DNA of 64,000 nucleotides. Origin: Paludibacteraceae bacterium. GTDB taxonomy: Bacteria; Bacteroidota; Bacteroidia; Bacteroidales; Paludibacteraceae. Within the stretch, counting starts at the first letter, position 1; each line of letters starts with the position of its first letter. Shown here in pieces: positions 44,915 to 54,697 of the stretch. Position numbers and translations under genes: made by a program. The notes below the pieces were generated by a model. That model did no database searches. It worked only from the letters and a program-made list of their open reading frames with translations, and was not told the DNA's origin. Location: assembly GCA_016285885.1 (NCBI GenBank), contig JAEERP010000003.1:1-64000 (forward strand), given 5' to 3'.

Positions 44915-47266
44915 TTATTCCTTCACGATCTGCGTCACAGCCACCCCATCGGATAGGAAGACTTTCACGCAGTAGACCCCTTGCGAAAGGCTGGAGATGT
45001 TCACCACCTCCTTCTCGGACTCAAGCAGGAAGCGTCCAGTGAGGTCGAAGAGTTGCACCTTCGCCAGTTTCATTCCTTCTGGTATAGAGACGCTGAACTC
45101 CTCCTTTGTAGGGTTCGGATAGAGAACCACCAATTGCTTGTCGAGCAGGATATCCTCTACACCATCCACGCACGAGTGGAAATTATTAGGTTCCGACAAC
45201 TTATCCTTGATGTAATCTCCCGCGGCGGATGTCGCATTCCAACTCTTCGTGCTACAAGAGCCGTAGAGCAATGCCGAGTTTACGTCCGAACCGTCTGCAT
45301 AGCTAGCGTACGCCCAGCTGAGGCCTTGCATCTTCATCCATTCGATCCAAGTTGTTCCATCCGACGTGTTGATGGAACCACCGTTTGCCGAAGAGAGGCT
45401 GAATTCGGTGACGAACAGCGGCAAGCCCTTGGAGATGGCCGTGTTGGCTTTTTCACGCAAGGCCTGGCCATCCGAGCCGGCGGAGAAGTGCATCGTGTAC
45501 ATGATGTTGTTTCCCACCAAAGGATTCGCCGCCACGGCCTCCCATTCACGGTCAGACGAAGGGGTTCCGCAGATGATGATCTTCTCGTTGTCGAACTGGC
45601 GGATGAGGGTGATGATGGAATCGGCGTAGCTCTTTATCGAGCTCCAATCCACACCATTGGTGTTGTCGCATATCTCGAAGAGCACATGATTGTAGTTCTT
45701 GTAGCGTTGCGCCATGTGACGCCAGAAGATAGTAGCCTCCTTCATGTTGACGTTCGGGTCGCCCTTTTCGGTCAGATGCCAGTCAATCACGCAGTAGAGA
45801 CCTTTGTTTCCGCAGTGACGAACCAGTTCGTCCACCTTGTCATTATAGTTGTACATGGATAGTCCCTGGTCGGACCCGTTTACGCAGTATCCACCTTCGC
45901 CGTTCGTGTGGACGGAGATGCGGAACAGGCTGGCGTTCCAGTCGTTGAGCAGGGCATTGAGGGAGCTCGTCGTGTAACACTTCGTGAAGGTGGACGGGTT
46001 GTTCGAGCTTAAGCCTCGAAGCTGGACATCGAAGTCACACTCGTTGGTCAGACGTCCGTTCTGCACGTGAAGTTTGCCGTTATGGTAAACTGGGGAGCCC
46101 TTCGGATATTTTATGGCAGCCAATGGGCTCACGTTCTCCACATATTCGGGCGTGGTGATCGAGTCGCCGTTGCATGGCTCGAAGTTCTTCGGTTGGCTCA
46201 ACAACCGTTTGATGTATTGTCCAGACTCGGAGACCATGTTCCAGTCGCCGCTGTTGGATGCGCCCGGCTTCAATGCGGCGGAAGATTCCGACTTGTCCGC
46301 GAAACTCCAGTTCACCCAGCTGATCATATGCGAGTCCATCCAGTTCATCCACGTGTTGCACTCGTCGAGGTAGACGCCACCGTCACCGCTCGCCCGGGTC
46401 GTACCAAACTCCGTCACGAAAATCGCCAAACCCTTATTGATCGCTCTATCCGCCTTGTCCCGCAAATATTGGGTATGGTCTCCTGAGTAGAAGTGAAGCG
46501 TGTACATCACATTGTCATACAACAGAGGATCCTGCGCCGCAATGTCCACATCCTGGCTCCAGGTAGGCGAACCGCATATGATGATCTTGTCGGGGTCGTT
46601 TTCACGAATCACGGGGATAACCTCTTCCGCATAATCCTTGACATCGGACCATGCCACGTTGAATCCGTTCGGTTCGTTGCAGATTTCATACAAGACATGC
46701 TTGTCGTCCTTGTGCTTCGCGGACATATACGCCCAAAAAGGGATAGCGTCATCCAGCGTGTTGTTCGGGTCGCCGCTGCCCTCATTCAGAATGTGCCAGT
46801 CGATGATACAATAGATGCCCAGTTTGCCGCAGATATCCACCATATTGTCGATATACGCGTTGTAATCGTCCTTGCTCTTCCACTGGTTCGTGGTATAGCC
46901 GCCCCACTCGTGCGTGTAGATGGCCAAGCGGAATATATCTATGTGCCAATCGTTCACCAATGCGGTCAGCGACTCCTCCGTATAACATTTAGGGAACCAT
47001 GCCAGACCGTGGGAACTCATGCCCCTCAGTTGGACCGGCTTGCCGCACTCGTTCACCATTTGGGTGCCTTGCACGGATAATTTACCGTTGTAATAGACCG
47101 GAGAACCCTCCGGGTAGGTGTATCCCGCATTAGGCGCAGGAGATACTCGTTGCTCCATCTCTTCTTCGTTTAAGTCGTACCCGCCAGCATACGCCGACGC
47201 ACCGGCAAAGAAAAACGATGCCGTAAGCACAACCATTTTAAAAATCATTCTTGCATTCATAACCAT
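44915..47266 (-). CDS. T9SS-secreted double-GH5 protein; second GH5 lacks its acid/base
   Basis: 783 residues; a start at 47260 is equally possible. A signal peptide is followed by GH5 domain 1 (about 60-370), with IDWHILNEGSG, YEICNEPNG, LHFYSG and VTEFGTT intact. GH5 domain 2 (about 390-690) starts from GKLHVQNGRLTNECDFDVQLRG. It keeps IDWHL and the nucleophile Glu in FVTEFSLS. Where NEP should carry the acid/base Glu it reads FEICDNTNG, so Glu is replaced by Asn. Domain 2 is thus probably inactive or very slow and may serve in binding. A T9SS type A tail (VLYPNPTKEEFSVSI, LFDLTGRFLLESE) ends the protein, nearly identical to that of the 43314 gene. Confidence 0.92.
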   Translation of the reverse strand: MVMNARMIFKMVVLTASFFFAGASAYAGGYDLNEEEMEQRVSPAPNAGYTYPEGSPVYYNGKLSVQGTQMVNECGKPVQLRGMSSHGLAWFPKCYTEESLTALVNDWHIDIFRLAIYTHEWGGYTTNQWKSKDDYNAYIDNMVDICGKLGIYCIIDWHILNEGSGDPNNTLDDAIPFWAYMSAKHKDDKHVLYEICNEPNGFNVAWSDVKDYAEEVIPVIRENDPDKIIICGSPTWSQDVDIAAQDPLLYDNVMYTLHFYSGDHTQYLRDKADRAINKGLAIFVTEFGTTRASGDGGVYLDECNTWMNWMDSHMISWVNWSFADKSESSAALKPGASNSGDWNMVSESGQYIKRLLSQPKNFEPCNGDSITTPEYVENVSPLAAIKYPKGSPVYHNGKLHVQNGRLTNECDFDVQLRGLSSNNPSTFTKCYTTSSLNALLNDWNASLFRISVHTNGEGGYCVNGSDQGLSMYNYNDKVDELVRHCGNKGLYCVIDWHLTEKGDPNVNMKEATIFWRHMAQRYKNYNHVLFEICDNTNGVDWSSIKSYADSIITLIRQFDNEKIIICGTPSSDREWEAVAANPLVGNNIMYTMHFSAGSDGQALREKANTAISKGLPLFVTEFSLSSANGGSINTSDGTTWIEWMKMQGLSWAYASYADGSDVNSALLYGSCSTKSWNATSAAGDYIKDKLSEPNNFHSCVDGVEDILLDKQLVVLYPNPTKEEFSVSIPEGMKLAKVQLFDLTGRFLLESEKEVVNISSLSQGVYCVKVFLSDGVAVTQIVKE

Positions 47267-47363
47267 AACATTTATACTTTACAATAATACATAGGTGAAT
47301 CGATAAAATTAGAAAACTCAAACCTGGCGACGGCGCACAAAACGCATCGAAGCCATCCATCCG

Positions 47364-47371
47364 CAAAAATA
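47364..47371 (-). promoter_or_regulatory. -7 element of the double-GH5 gene
   Basis: TATTTTTG on the minus strand, about 97 nt upstream of the start. A second match, TATCTTTG, lies at 47474-47481. The 367-bp divergent spacer (47267-47633) also holds a G7 run at 47400 and TTAACTCTTAATTC-type simple repeats (47416-47453). Confidence 0.35.
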
Positions 47372-47481
47372 AGAGGTTTTTTTCTAATAAAAAAATACCG
47401 GGGGGGTTAGCGGAACCCCTAACTCTTAACTCTTAATTCATAACTCTTAATTCCCACGAGTGTTTTTTTTGCCCAAAGATA

Positions 47482-47512
47482 TTGGGACAAATGAAAAATT
47501 AAGATAGTTTTG
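47482..47512 (+). promoter_or_regulatory. Promoter of the CHU_C-tail protein gene
   Basis: TTG (47482-47484) and TAGTTTTG (47505-47512) are separated by 20 nt, a good fit to the Bacteroidota -33/-7 arrangement. The start codon is about 120 nt downstream. Confidence 0.5.
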
Positions 47513-47633
47513 CAAAATCATTTAGACGAATAGTATGGTACACTCGCATCGAAGCGGAAAGGTTTTCTATGGGAGATTTGAAATTACTATGGATTTGAAA
47601 CAGAATGAAAAACATATTAATAACGAATAAATA

Positions 47634-50600
47634 ATGGGGTATAACACAAAACATATAATGAGACGGTTACTGATCGGAATGGTTCTGCTTTTCGCGAACG
47701 GCATGACCGCTTTGAACGCCCAATGCGTGGTGGCTAGCACTAATTTTGACACGAACAAGGAACTCTGCTGTCCAACAATGACTTCTGACGAAGATGGTTG
47801 GTATGACGAAGATCTTGATTGGGACAAGCTGTGCAAGACGGACATGTTTATCGGCCCTGAATATGCTAAACAAGAGGGTATCGGTGGCGTCTTCTCCAGT
47901 GAATCCAACAATGACATGAAGAAAATTAATGATATCTTTCAGCAAAATAATGCCACGCAAACTGGAGGAAAACAGTATGGCTACTCTATCGTCACCGCAC
48001 AGCCGAAACTTATTCATTCGTTTTGTAAGGCGAACGAAGCGCCAAACAATATGTATGTCAACATCGGTTCGTGTGAGAATTGTCCAGTTCTCTCCTATAC
48101 TGTGTTTGGATTAACTCCAGGCTCTATGGTTGAGTTGTCTTTTACTGTGTATAACTTGTTGGATCCCACCTATTTCGACCACCTCGTAAATGTTCAGCAG
48201 GTTACTTCGTTGAGTAACTATATTACAAAATATAATTATTCTAACGCGGGTGAAATCAAGGGTAACGAATTGATTTTTGGTATAGTGTCGAGTGCAGAGG
48301 ATCTTAAATACAATACAGGATATAATAATTCTTTTGAGCCGAGTAGTCTGACCAAAGCCACCACTAAAACAGTCGACTATGGCAAATCAGCCACGATGAC
48401 CCACACGACAAAAGTCCCTGAAACAGGAAATATCACATTCTATTTTTACCGCACAAATGATTGCTTCCAAATTCCTGTCGGCATCGACGATATAAAGGTG
48501 ACCGGCTCGATAAAACCGATGATTTCAACAACGGGCAATCCTTGTCCGGAACAACCTTTGCGTATCACCGCCAAACAAAGTTACCCAGAGGGCACCAAAT
48601 TTTTATGGAAGGAATCGAGAACGGGCCAAACCTCTACTGATTTTAGCTTCAACTTCGTGCCAGATTCAGCAGAAACAGACTATAATATTACCCTTCAGGT
48701 TACTATGCCTGGTTGTTCTCCCGCCACGTCGGATCCACTGTTAGTTCATTCGAATACTTGCTGTACGAGTGATGATGGTGCACCTATGGCAATGACCAAT
48801 TTGTTCTATGATGATTTTGGCAATTTCGTATCAGATGATACATACGAATGGACGGACAGATATGGTATAACACATACGGAAAAGATTCCTTCAGGACAAG
48901 TTCACACGGCGCAGTCTCATACCGGAGATCTTAAAATTCCATACGTAAAGGCATATAACATTGAGTCAAGTGGCGCTAAATTGTCTGTGCCACTAATAGG
49001 TACTGTCCCCAATAAAACTGAATTGTATGACTGGGGTGTATATGTCGTTTCTATGTATGGTGGTTATCCAGGTGGCGTTCCATACGATAATTCTGGAACT
49101 CATACGGGTGGTATGCTTCAATTCGACCTCTTGGATGACGGAACGCAGGATGATTTCTTCGAAATTGACATCGACCATATCTGCACTGGCAAGGAGGTCT
49201 ATTTTGGGGCAGACTTTGCGTCCATCGGTCCACATCCAGGATCCATTGAAGTTCGTTTGGAATATAAAGGCAGTGTTTTGGAAAGTGAGTTCAAATACTT
49301 TGAAAATGGAGATGATGGTTGGAAACATGCTGGTAAGCCTTTCAAAATCATGGCAAATGAGGTAGGTGACACAGACACATCGGAAGTTACCATAAAAATG
49401 AAGGTGAGACACTATGGCTATAAAGAGGATGGAACTCCAATCTATGGTCAAACACGTGACTATGGAATCGATAACATCATATTCCAGGTTTGTACGCCTC
49501 CGGATGTGAACATGGAATCTTCGGTAAGCACGGGCAAGGATATCCTCGACCTATGTACGGAGGATGTGTTGACCCTTACTTCTGTAACTTCTGATGCAGT
49601 AAAACGATTCTACTTATATACTGGGAATCAAATCGATCCAAACAAGAAAGTGGGTTATGTTTATCAGTATACGTTCCAGGATCCTTCTACTGAAAGTGAT
49701 ACTAATCCTATCGAATGGAAAACACTTCATCAAGAAGATGTTGTGGAGACAGATCATTTTGATGTACCGGTAGAAGATTATTGGGATAATATTTTCTCTC
49801 AATTGGAAAATGATCCCAAACACGAGAAACGCATCTATTTCCGTGTGGTCGTAGGTGAATATTCTGATTTGTTGTCAGACAAATCATGGGAGAAAACTTC
49901 AGCGTTCACTCCTTGCCGTAAGATATCTATTTCCACCATCCCCGTTATCGCTGGCCTGAACTGTGCCGCATGCGAAAAGGTGAAAGAGGCCGCAATCATT
50001 TCGGCAGATCCCGCCACCGTGGTGACAACTAACGCGACGGTGAAGGAGGTGCAACTCTGTCCGGGCGAGATCGCTAAACTGACCACTAAGAAATTCGCTC
50101 CGACGGATCCTTCCGTCATGGGTATTACGGTCGGTCCGGACGACGAGCCGCGCAAGTATGTGGCCTCTTGGCACAAGGGATCCAAAACAGCCGCGGGTAC
50201 TCCTGGCGCCAACTATACGGCAGGTGACGAGACCTCTTCCCTCAACGTGACGTGGGAGGATGCGGATTGGTACTACCTGCTGGTGAAGGACATCGAATTC
50301 CCTGGCGACGACGGAAAGAGTTGCTGGGTGTGGGATAGTATCCATGTCATCGCGAACGCCAAGCCTGACGAGACACTGACCGACCCGGACCCATTCTGCG
50401 AAGGGGAGCTCAACACGGAGCCTACGAAGGCTATAGCCGACCATGACATCATTTGGTACACCGCCAACGACACCTTGCAAAAAACCTCTGAACCTGCAGT
50501 GTCCGCTGTGTTGGCAGGAGACTCCCCGAAGACCTTCTACTATGTCGTGAAGGATAAGACAACGGGGTGCCGCTCGGATGTGAACGAATATACCGTCACG

Positions 50601-53600
50601 GTGAGCAGAATCCCTTCCGTCGATCTGGACGGAACAGTGGCTGATTTCTGCGCATCGGTGGCCGATCCATCCAAGCAATCGCCGGAAGCGACCGCAATCC
50701 CTTCATTGCCGAAGCCTGCGGACGCAAGCCTAACCATCGATTGGTACACGGATAAGAATATGCAATCCGCAGCACAGACGGACCTCTCCTCCTTGGCGGG
50801 TAGTCTCACCCCTTACACCTACTACTACAAAGTGACAGGGGGAGGATGTTCGGACACTTCCCACATCACCTTCAACGCCAAGCCTACAGCGATGGTTACC
50901 CCTGCCGCAGACCCTGTCTGCGACAAGACGACCTTGAGCGTGACGACCGACCCGGCATCGGCATCGGTGAAATGGAGCAACGGACAAACCGTGACGACAT
51001 ACGACATCACAACGGCGGCGGAAGCTGGTGCCCTTACGGTAACGGCTGAGGCCACGGGCTATTGCGCCAGCGCCGCGGGAAGCATAACGGCTGACTTCTA
51101 CGAGAGCCCCGCCAAGCTGACTACTACCACCGTGCAATACCTGAAGACGGAACCTATCACGGACATCCTGACACGAAAGTCTGATGCCGTGACGGGTAAA
51201 ACGGCTGACGGCACGATCATGTGGCTGGGCCAGTTCAATGACGAGACGGAGCCTTCCTCCACCTCTGGGGCATCATCGACTACCCCTACCCCTACGGCAA
51301 AAAATCTGGCTTCCACTGAAGATGAGACTTACTATTATTGGGTATTCCAACAAACCACCAACCCGGACGGCACGACTTGCCAAAGCGGCCTGACGAAGCT
51401 GACGGTGATGATCTTGGGCGCACCCGCTCCTCTCGTGTCGGATACGGTTTACTGCCTGAACGACACCCCGGCGGACTTGACGAAGAACGCCAAGATCAAT
51501 CAGATGGATCCTAACAAAACATACGAACTGCTCTGGTACGACGCACAGACGGGAGGAACAGGCTCCACCACACCACCTGCCGTTTCGACAGCCACCGAAG
51601 GTGAAACAACCTACTACGTGTCGCAACGTGACGCAAGCACCGCCAGCAACGAGAGCTCGCGCATGCCTATCAAGGTGACCGTTTACAAGGTGCCAGCGCC
51701 TAACATCGATCCTATCGCGGATTATTGCGTGGGAGACATCGCCTCTCCTTTGCCGACCGATTTGACAAAAGACGAAGCCAAATTCCTAATGGCGGATAGA
51801 ATGGTATGGTCCGACGGCTCAACCACGGGCACCACCTTCACGCCAAGCACGACGGTCAGCGCCACAACCACATACACCTATTCGGCTAAGCAATACTACA
51901 AACTGTCGAGCGGAACGGAGTGCGAAAGCGAGGAAACCACTATAACCGTGAAGGTCAACTTCACCCCTGTCCCTGGCAATGCCACGGTTTCATACATCGC
52001 GGCGGAAGTGGGAAGCGATAACAAGACATTCCCTGCCATCACCACGAAGAACTGGGTGGAGGAAACAGGATACACTTACTACTACGCTTTGGAAGGGACG
52101 ACAAACTTCCAGAAGGGGGCGCCTAAGCCTGAGTTCGATGTCAGCAGCCTGAACGGTGGCACGAAGAAGATCCAGTATAGCGTATACCGCGTGGATGATG
52201 CGACAGGCTGCAAGAGCGAGACTTCAACCATCACGGTGACCATCAGCGACGCATTCCCTCCGATCGTGGAGGATGTGCTTTACTGCGAAGGCGAGGCATT
52301 GGCAGACCTGACGGCGAAGAGAAACCCACAGGGCAATAAGACGGAGGCGGATTACACGCTGATCTGGTACGGAACGACCCAACCGAGCTCGACGACCGAC
52401 CCAGGCACGGAAGCGGACACCTACCCATTGCAAGGAAATGCCACAACTTCTCCTGCGGGAGAGGTGACGACCACGACATACTATGTGGCACAGAGAGACG
52501 ATAACACCGGAGCGGTCAGCCCTGCGCAAGAGATCAAGGTGATTGTCTACCCGACGCCGGTATTGTCCATAACCACCCCTGATGCGGTCTGTGAGGCGAA
52601 CGTGAACCTGGCGACCGCAGTCACATTGACGAACGAGGTGCCAAGCATGATTTACAACAAAGATTATTTCACGGATGCGAACGGAAGCACTCCTTTGACA
52701 AGCTCTTTGGTATCGGAGTCAGGAAGCTACGGTGTCCAGTATGCGTACGACGCAAAAGTGAATTCAGGAGAGTTATGTAAATCTAAGATCGAGGCAATCA
52801 ATGTCACGGTCGACACCCTACACGTCTTGGCGGATAATGTGACCACATGCCCGGACACGTCCGCAATGTTCACCTCAGAGGTGCAGACAAACGCATCGAC
52901 TGTCACATACGAATGGGTAGGCGATGGCGGAGACAGGGGCAGTGCGGCTGACTTCGAGACCATGAAATTCATTGGAGGCAACTACGGAGACCACTATCCA
53001 TACACGCTAACCGTGACGGCAGGGACATGTAGCGAGACCTTGTCATTGGAGGTGGTATTAGGCCAGGGCCCTGTCGTCGGAACATTGACAATCGCAGACC
53101 CTACCAATACGGAGGTGCCGATAAAGACATACACCAATTCGCTGACATCGGAGGAGTACTTCTTCTGCGGTGGCGATGTGACGGTCACACCAGCATACAA
53201 CGGAGATGGTGATTATGTGTTGACGACTCCTTCGGGATCCGCCCTTTCCACCAGTCCGTTCACCGTATCGGAAGCAGGTGTTTACACCTTGTCCTACACG
53301 AACGGATGTCCTACCAGTGTAACCTTCAAGCTGACCGATGCGCAAATCGCCCTGACGAACACGACACCTTCGTTGGGATTGTGCGAGGGAGATAAATTCA
53401 CCTCCTCCTTGACCGTCACGCCTGCGAGTGGTCCTGACTACACCCTCACATGGAAGAAAGACGATGTAGCCATCGACGGGGAGACCTCTTCGACCTACAC
53501 GATCAACGGAGCGGTGGCAGAGAATAGCGGGTTCTACACGGCAGAGGCGAACCGCAAAGGATGCGTCTCCACCACGGAGATAGGCGATCTGAAGGTGACA

Positions 53601-54590
53601 GCGGCCATCAGCGTCACTTTGCCTGACGAGCCTACGATCTGCGAGGGAGAAGAGACGGAATTGGTCATCACCGACATCCAACCGGACGGCACAACCCTCG
53701 AGTGGCAGGCGGATCCGACAATCCTGACCGCGACCAACAGTGAGCGTGTGACCGTTCAACCGACCTTCAGGGAAGACGACGGACATCAGTCCACCTACAC
53801 ATACACCGTGACCGCAAGCAACTCAGGCTGCGCACGGACCTATCAGGTGAGTGTCAAGGTGGATGAGGCGTTGGAGGGCGACCTGACCGGTGTGACAACA
53901 ATCTGCGAAGGAAATAAAACCACCCTATCGGCGGAGTCGTACGAGGCCACCACATACGCATGGTCTCTAGGGAACGAACCTGTCGCTTCCAACGCCGCCA
54001 CGACCGTGGTCCCGGAGTCCACCTCCACCTATAAGGTCGATATGACACGTGGCGCATGTACCGCTACCGATGAAATAAGGGTTGTGGTGACCACCCATCC
54101 AATCATCCTAAGCATGGATTCCGCAGGCATCCGAGACCGTCAGATCGTGATGGAGCCTAACAGAGGCTCAGGGGTATTCACCTATTGGATTGATGACGAT
54201 GTCGCCCACAAAACGACCAATACAATGATTACGGACCTGACCTTCGCGACACATGTCATCCATGTGGTGGACGAGAACGGATGCGGCTCAACCTACCAAT
54301 TCACGTTGGATCCGCCAGCAATTTTCATCCCTTCCTATTTCACCCCTAACGGAGACGGAATCCATGACCGCTGGATCATCGGAAACCTAGCTGAGACCTA
54401 TCCGAATTCCGTAGTCAACATATTCGACCGCTATGGTAAATTGCTGGCACAGTACCTCGGCGCCAAATCGGATGGATGGGACGGAACGTATCAAGGGAAA
54501 GTTTTACCATCCACAGACTATTGGTATATCATTGAGATTGAGGAGATCAGCAAACAATTTACAGGTCACTTCACATTGATAAGGAGATAA
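47634..54590 (+). CDS. Giant Ig-like surface protein with T9SS type B tail
   Basis: 2318 residues; the Met at 47658 (MRRLLIGMVLLFANGMTALNAQ) is an equally good start. After the signal, residues ~25-760 are Cys-rich and beta-rich adhesin-like, with CC pairs and PCPEQPLRI. From ~760 to ~2200 there are many Ig-like units of the CHU_C-associated type, with the pattern YCxGE...DLT...LLWY...TTYYVSQRD, as in VYCLNDTPADLTK and LYCEGEALADLTA. The last ~90 residues (FIPSYFTPNGDGIHDRW, VNIFDRYGKLLAQY, GWDGTYQGKVLPSTDYWY) are the gliding-motility-associated C-terminal domain, a T9SS type B signal. A secreted, surface-attached adhesin is likely. It is on the opposite strand to the cellulase genes. The first ~2.2 kb is richer in A/T at third codon positions than the rest. 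Confidence 0.88.
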   Translation: MGYNTKHIMRRLLIGMVLLFANGMTALNAQCVVASTNFDTNKELCCPTMTSDEDGWYDEDLDWDKLCKTDMFIGPEYAKQEGIGGVFSSESNNDMKKINDIFQQNNATQTGGKQYGYSIVTAQPKLIHSFCKANEAPNNMYVNIGSCENCPVLSYTVFGLTPGSMVELSFTVYNLLDPTYFDHLVNVQQVTSLSNYITKYNYSNAGEIKGNELIFGIVSSAEDLKYNTGYNNSFEPSSLTKATTKTVDYGKSATMTHTTKVPETGNITFYFYRTNDCFQIPVGIDDIKVTGSIKPMISTTGNPCPEQPLRITAKQSYPEGTKFLWKESRTGQTSTDFSFNFVPDSAETDYNITLQVTMPGCSPATSDPLLVHSNTCCTSDDGAPMAMTNLFYDDFGNFVSDDTYEWTDRYGITHTEKIPSGQVHTAQSHTGDLKIPYVKAYNIESSGAKLSVPLIGTVPNKTELYDWGVYVVSMYGGYPGGVPYDNSGTHTGGMLQFDLLDDGTQDDFFEIDIDHICTGKEVYFGADFASIGPHPGSIEVRLEYKGSVLESEFKYFENGDDGWKHAGKPFKIMANEVGDTDTSEVTIKMKVRHYGYKEDGTPIYGQTRDYGIDNIIFQVCTPPDVNMESSVSTGKDILDLCTEDVLTLTSVTSDAVKRFYLYTGNQIDPNKKVGYVYQYTFQDPSTESDTNPIEWKTLHQEDVVETDHFDVPVEDYWDNIFSQLENDPKHEKRIYFRVVVGEYSDLLSDKSWEKTSAFTPCRKISISTIPVIAGLNCAACEKVKEAAIISADPATVVTTNATVKEVQLCPGEIAKLTTKKFAPTDPSVMGITVGPDDEPRKYVASWHKGSKTAAGTPGANYTAGDETSSLNVTWEDADWYYLLVKDIEFPGDDGKSCWVWDSIHVIANAKPDETLTDPDPFCEGELNTEPTKAIADHDIIWYTANDTLQKTSEPAVSAVLAGDSPKTFYYVVKDKTTGCRSDVNEYTVTVSRIPSVDLDGTVADFCASVADPSKQSPEATAIPSLPKPADASLTIDWYTDKNMQSAAQTDLSSLAGSLTPYTYYYKVTGGGCSDTSHITFNAKPTAMVTPAADPVCDKTTLSVTTDPASASVKWSNGQTVTTYDITTAAEAGALTVTAEATGYCASAAGSITADFYESPAKLTTTTVQYLKTEPITDILTRKSDAVTGKTADGTIMWLGQFNDETEPSSTSGASSTTPTPTAKNLASTEDETYYYWVFQQTTNPDGTTCQSGLTKLTVMILGAPAPLVSDTVYCLNDTPADLTKNAKINQMDPNKTYELLWYDAQTGGTGSTTPPAVSTATEGETTYYVSQRDASTASNESSRMPIKVTVYKVPAPNIDPIADYCVGDIASPLPTDLTKDEAKFLMADRMVWSDGSTTGTTFTPSTTVSATTTYTYSAKQYYKLSSGTECESEETTITVKVNFTPVPGNATVSYIAAEVGSDNKTFPAITTKNWVEETGYTYYYALEGTTNFQKGAPKPEFDVSSLNGGTKKIQYSVYRVDDATGCKSETSTITVTISDAFPPIVEDVLYCEGEALADLTAKRNPQGNKTEADYTLIWYGTTQPSSTTDPGTEADTYPLQGNATTSPAGEVTTTTYYVAQRDDNTGAVSPAQEIKVIVYPTPVLSITTPDAVCEANVNLATAVTLTNEVPSMIYNKDYFTDANGSTPLTSSLVSESGSYGVQYAYDAKVNSGELCKSKIEAINVTVDTLHVLADNVTTCPDTSAMFTSEVQTNASTVTYEWVGDGGDRGSAADFETMKFIGGNYGDHYPYTLTVTAGTCSETLSLEVVLGQGPVVGTLTIADPTNTEVPIKTYTNSLTSEEYFFCGGDVTVTPAYNGDGDYVLTTPSGSALSTSPFTVSEAGVYTLSYTNGCPTSVTFKLTDAQIALTNTTPSLGLCEGDKFTSSLTVTPASGPDYTLTWKKDDVAIDGETSSTYTINGAVAENSGFYTAEANRKGCVSTTEIGDLKVTAAISVTLPDEPTICEGEETELVITDIQPDGTTLEWQADPTILTATNSERVTVQPTFREDDGHQSTYTYTVTASNSGCARTYQVSVKVDEALEGDLTGVTTICEGNKTTLSAESYEATTYAWSLGNEPVASNAATTVVPESTSTYKVDMTRGACTATDEIRVVVTTHPIILSMDSAGIRDRQIVMEPNRGSGVFTYWIDDDVAHKTTNTMITDLTFATHVIHVVDENGCGSTYQFTLDPPAIFIPSYFTPNGDGIHDRWIIGNLAETYPNSVVNIFDRYGKLLAQYLGAKSDGWDGTYQGKVLPSTDYWYIIEIEEISKQFTGHFTLIRR

Positions 54591-54613
54591 GAGTCCTATT
54601 GTTCAAAAACTAT

Positions 54614-54660
54614 GGGGTGTTGTGCGGTTCATGGATCCACAACACCCCAAAATATTTTTA
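54614..54660 (+). terminator. Terminator after the CHU_C-tail gene
   Basis: Perfect 11-bp stem GGGGTGTTGTG/CACAACACCCC with a 13-nt loop, then AAAATATTTTT, 23 nt after the stop. mutY ends 50 nt further on the opposite strand, so the hairpin may serve both genes. Confidence 0.75.
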
Positions 54661-54697
54661 TTCGTCATAATATTCGTACTCTTTTATTACGCTAGCA

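Noticed and set aside
47567-47917. Minus-strand frame (116 codons) over the start of the CHU_C-tail gene
   Set aside because: Overlaps the signal peptide region of a convincing plus-strand gene and has no homologous features.
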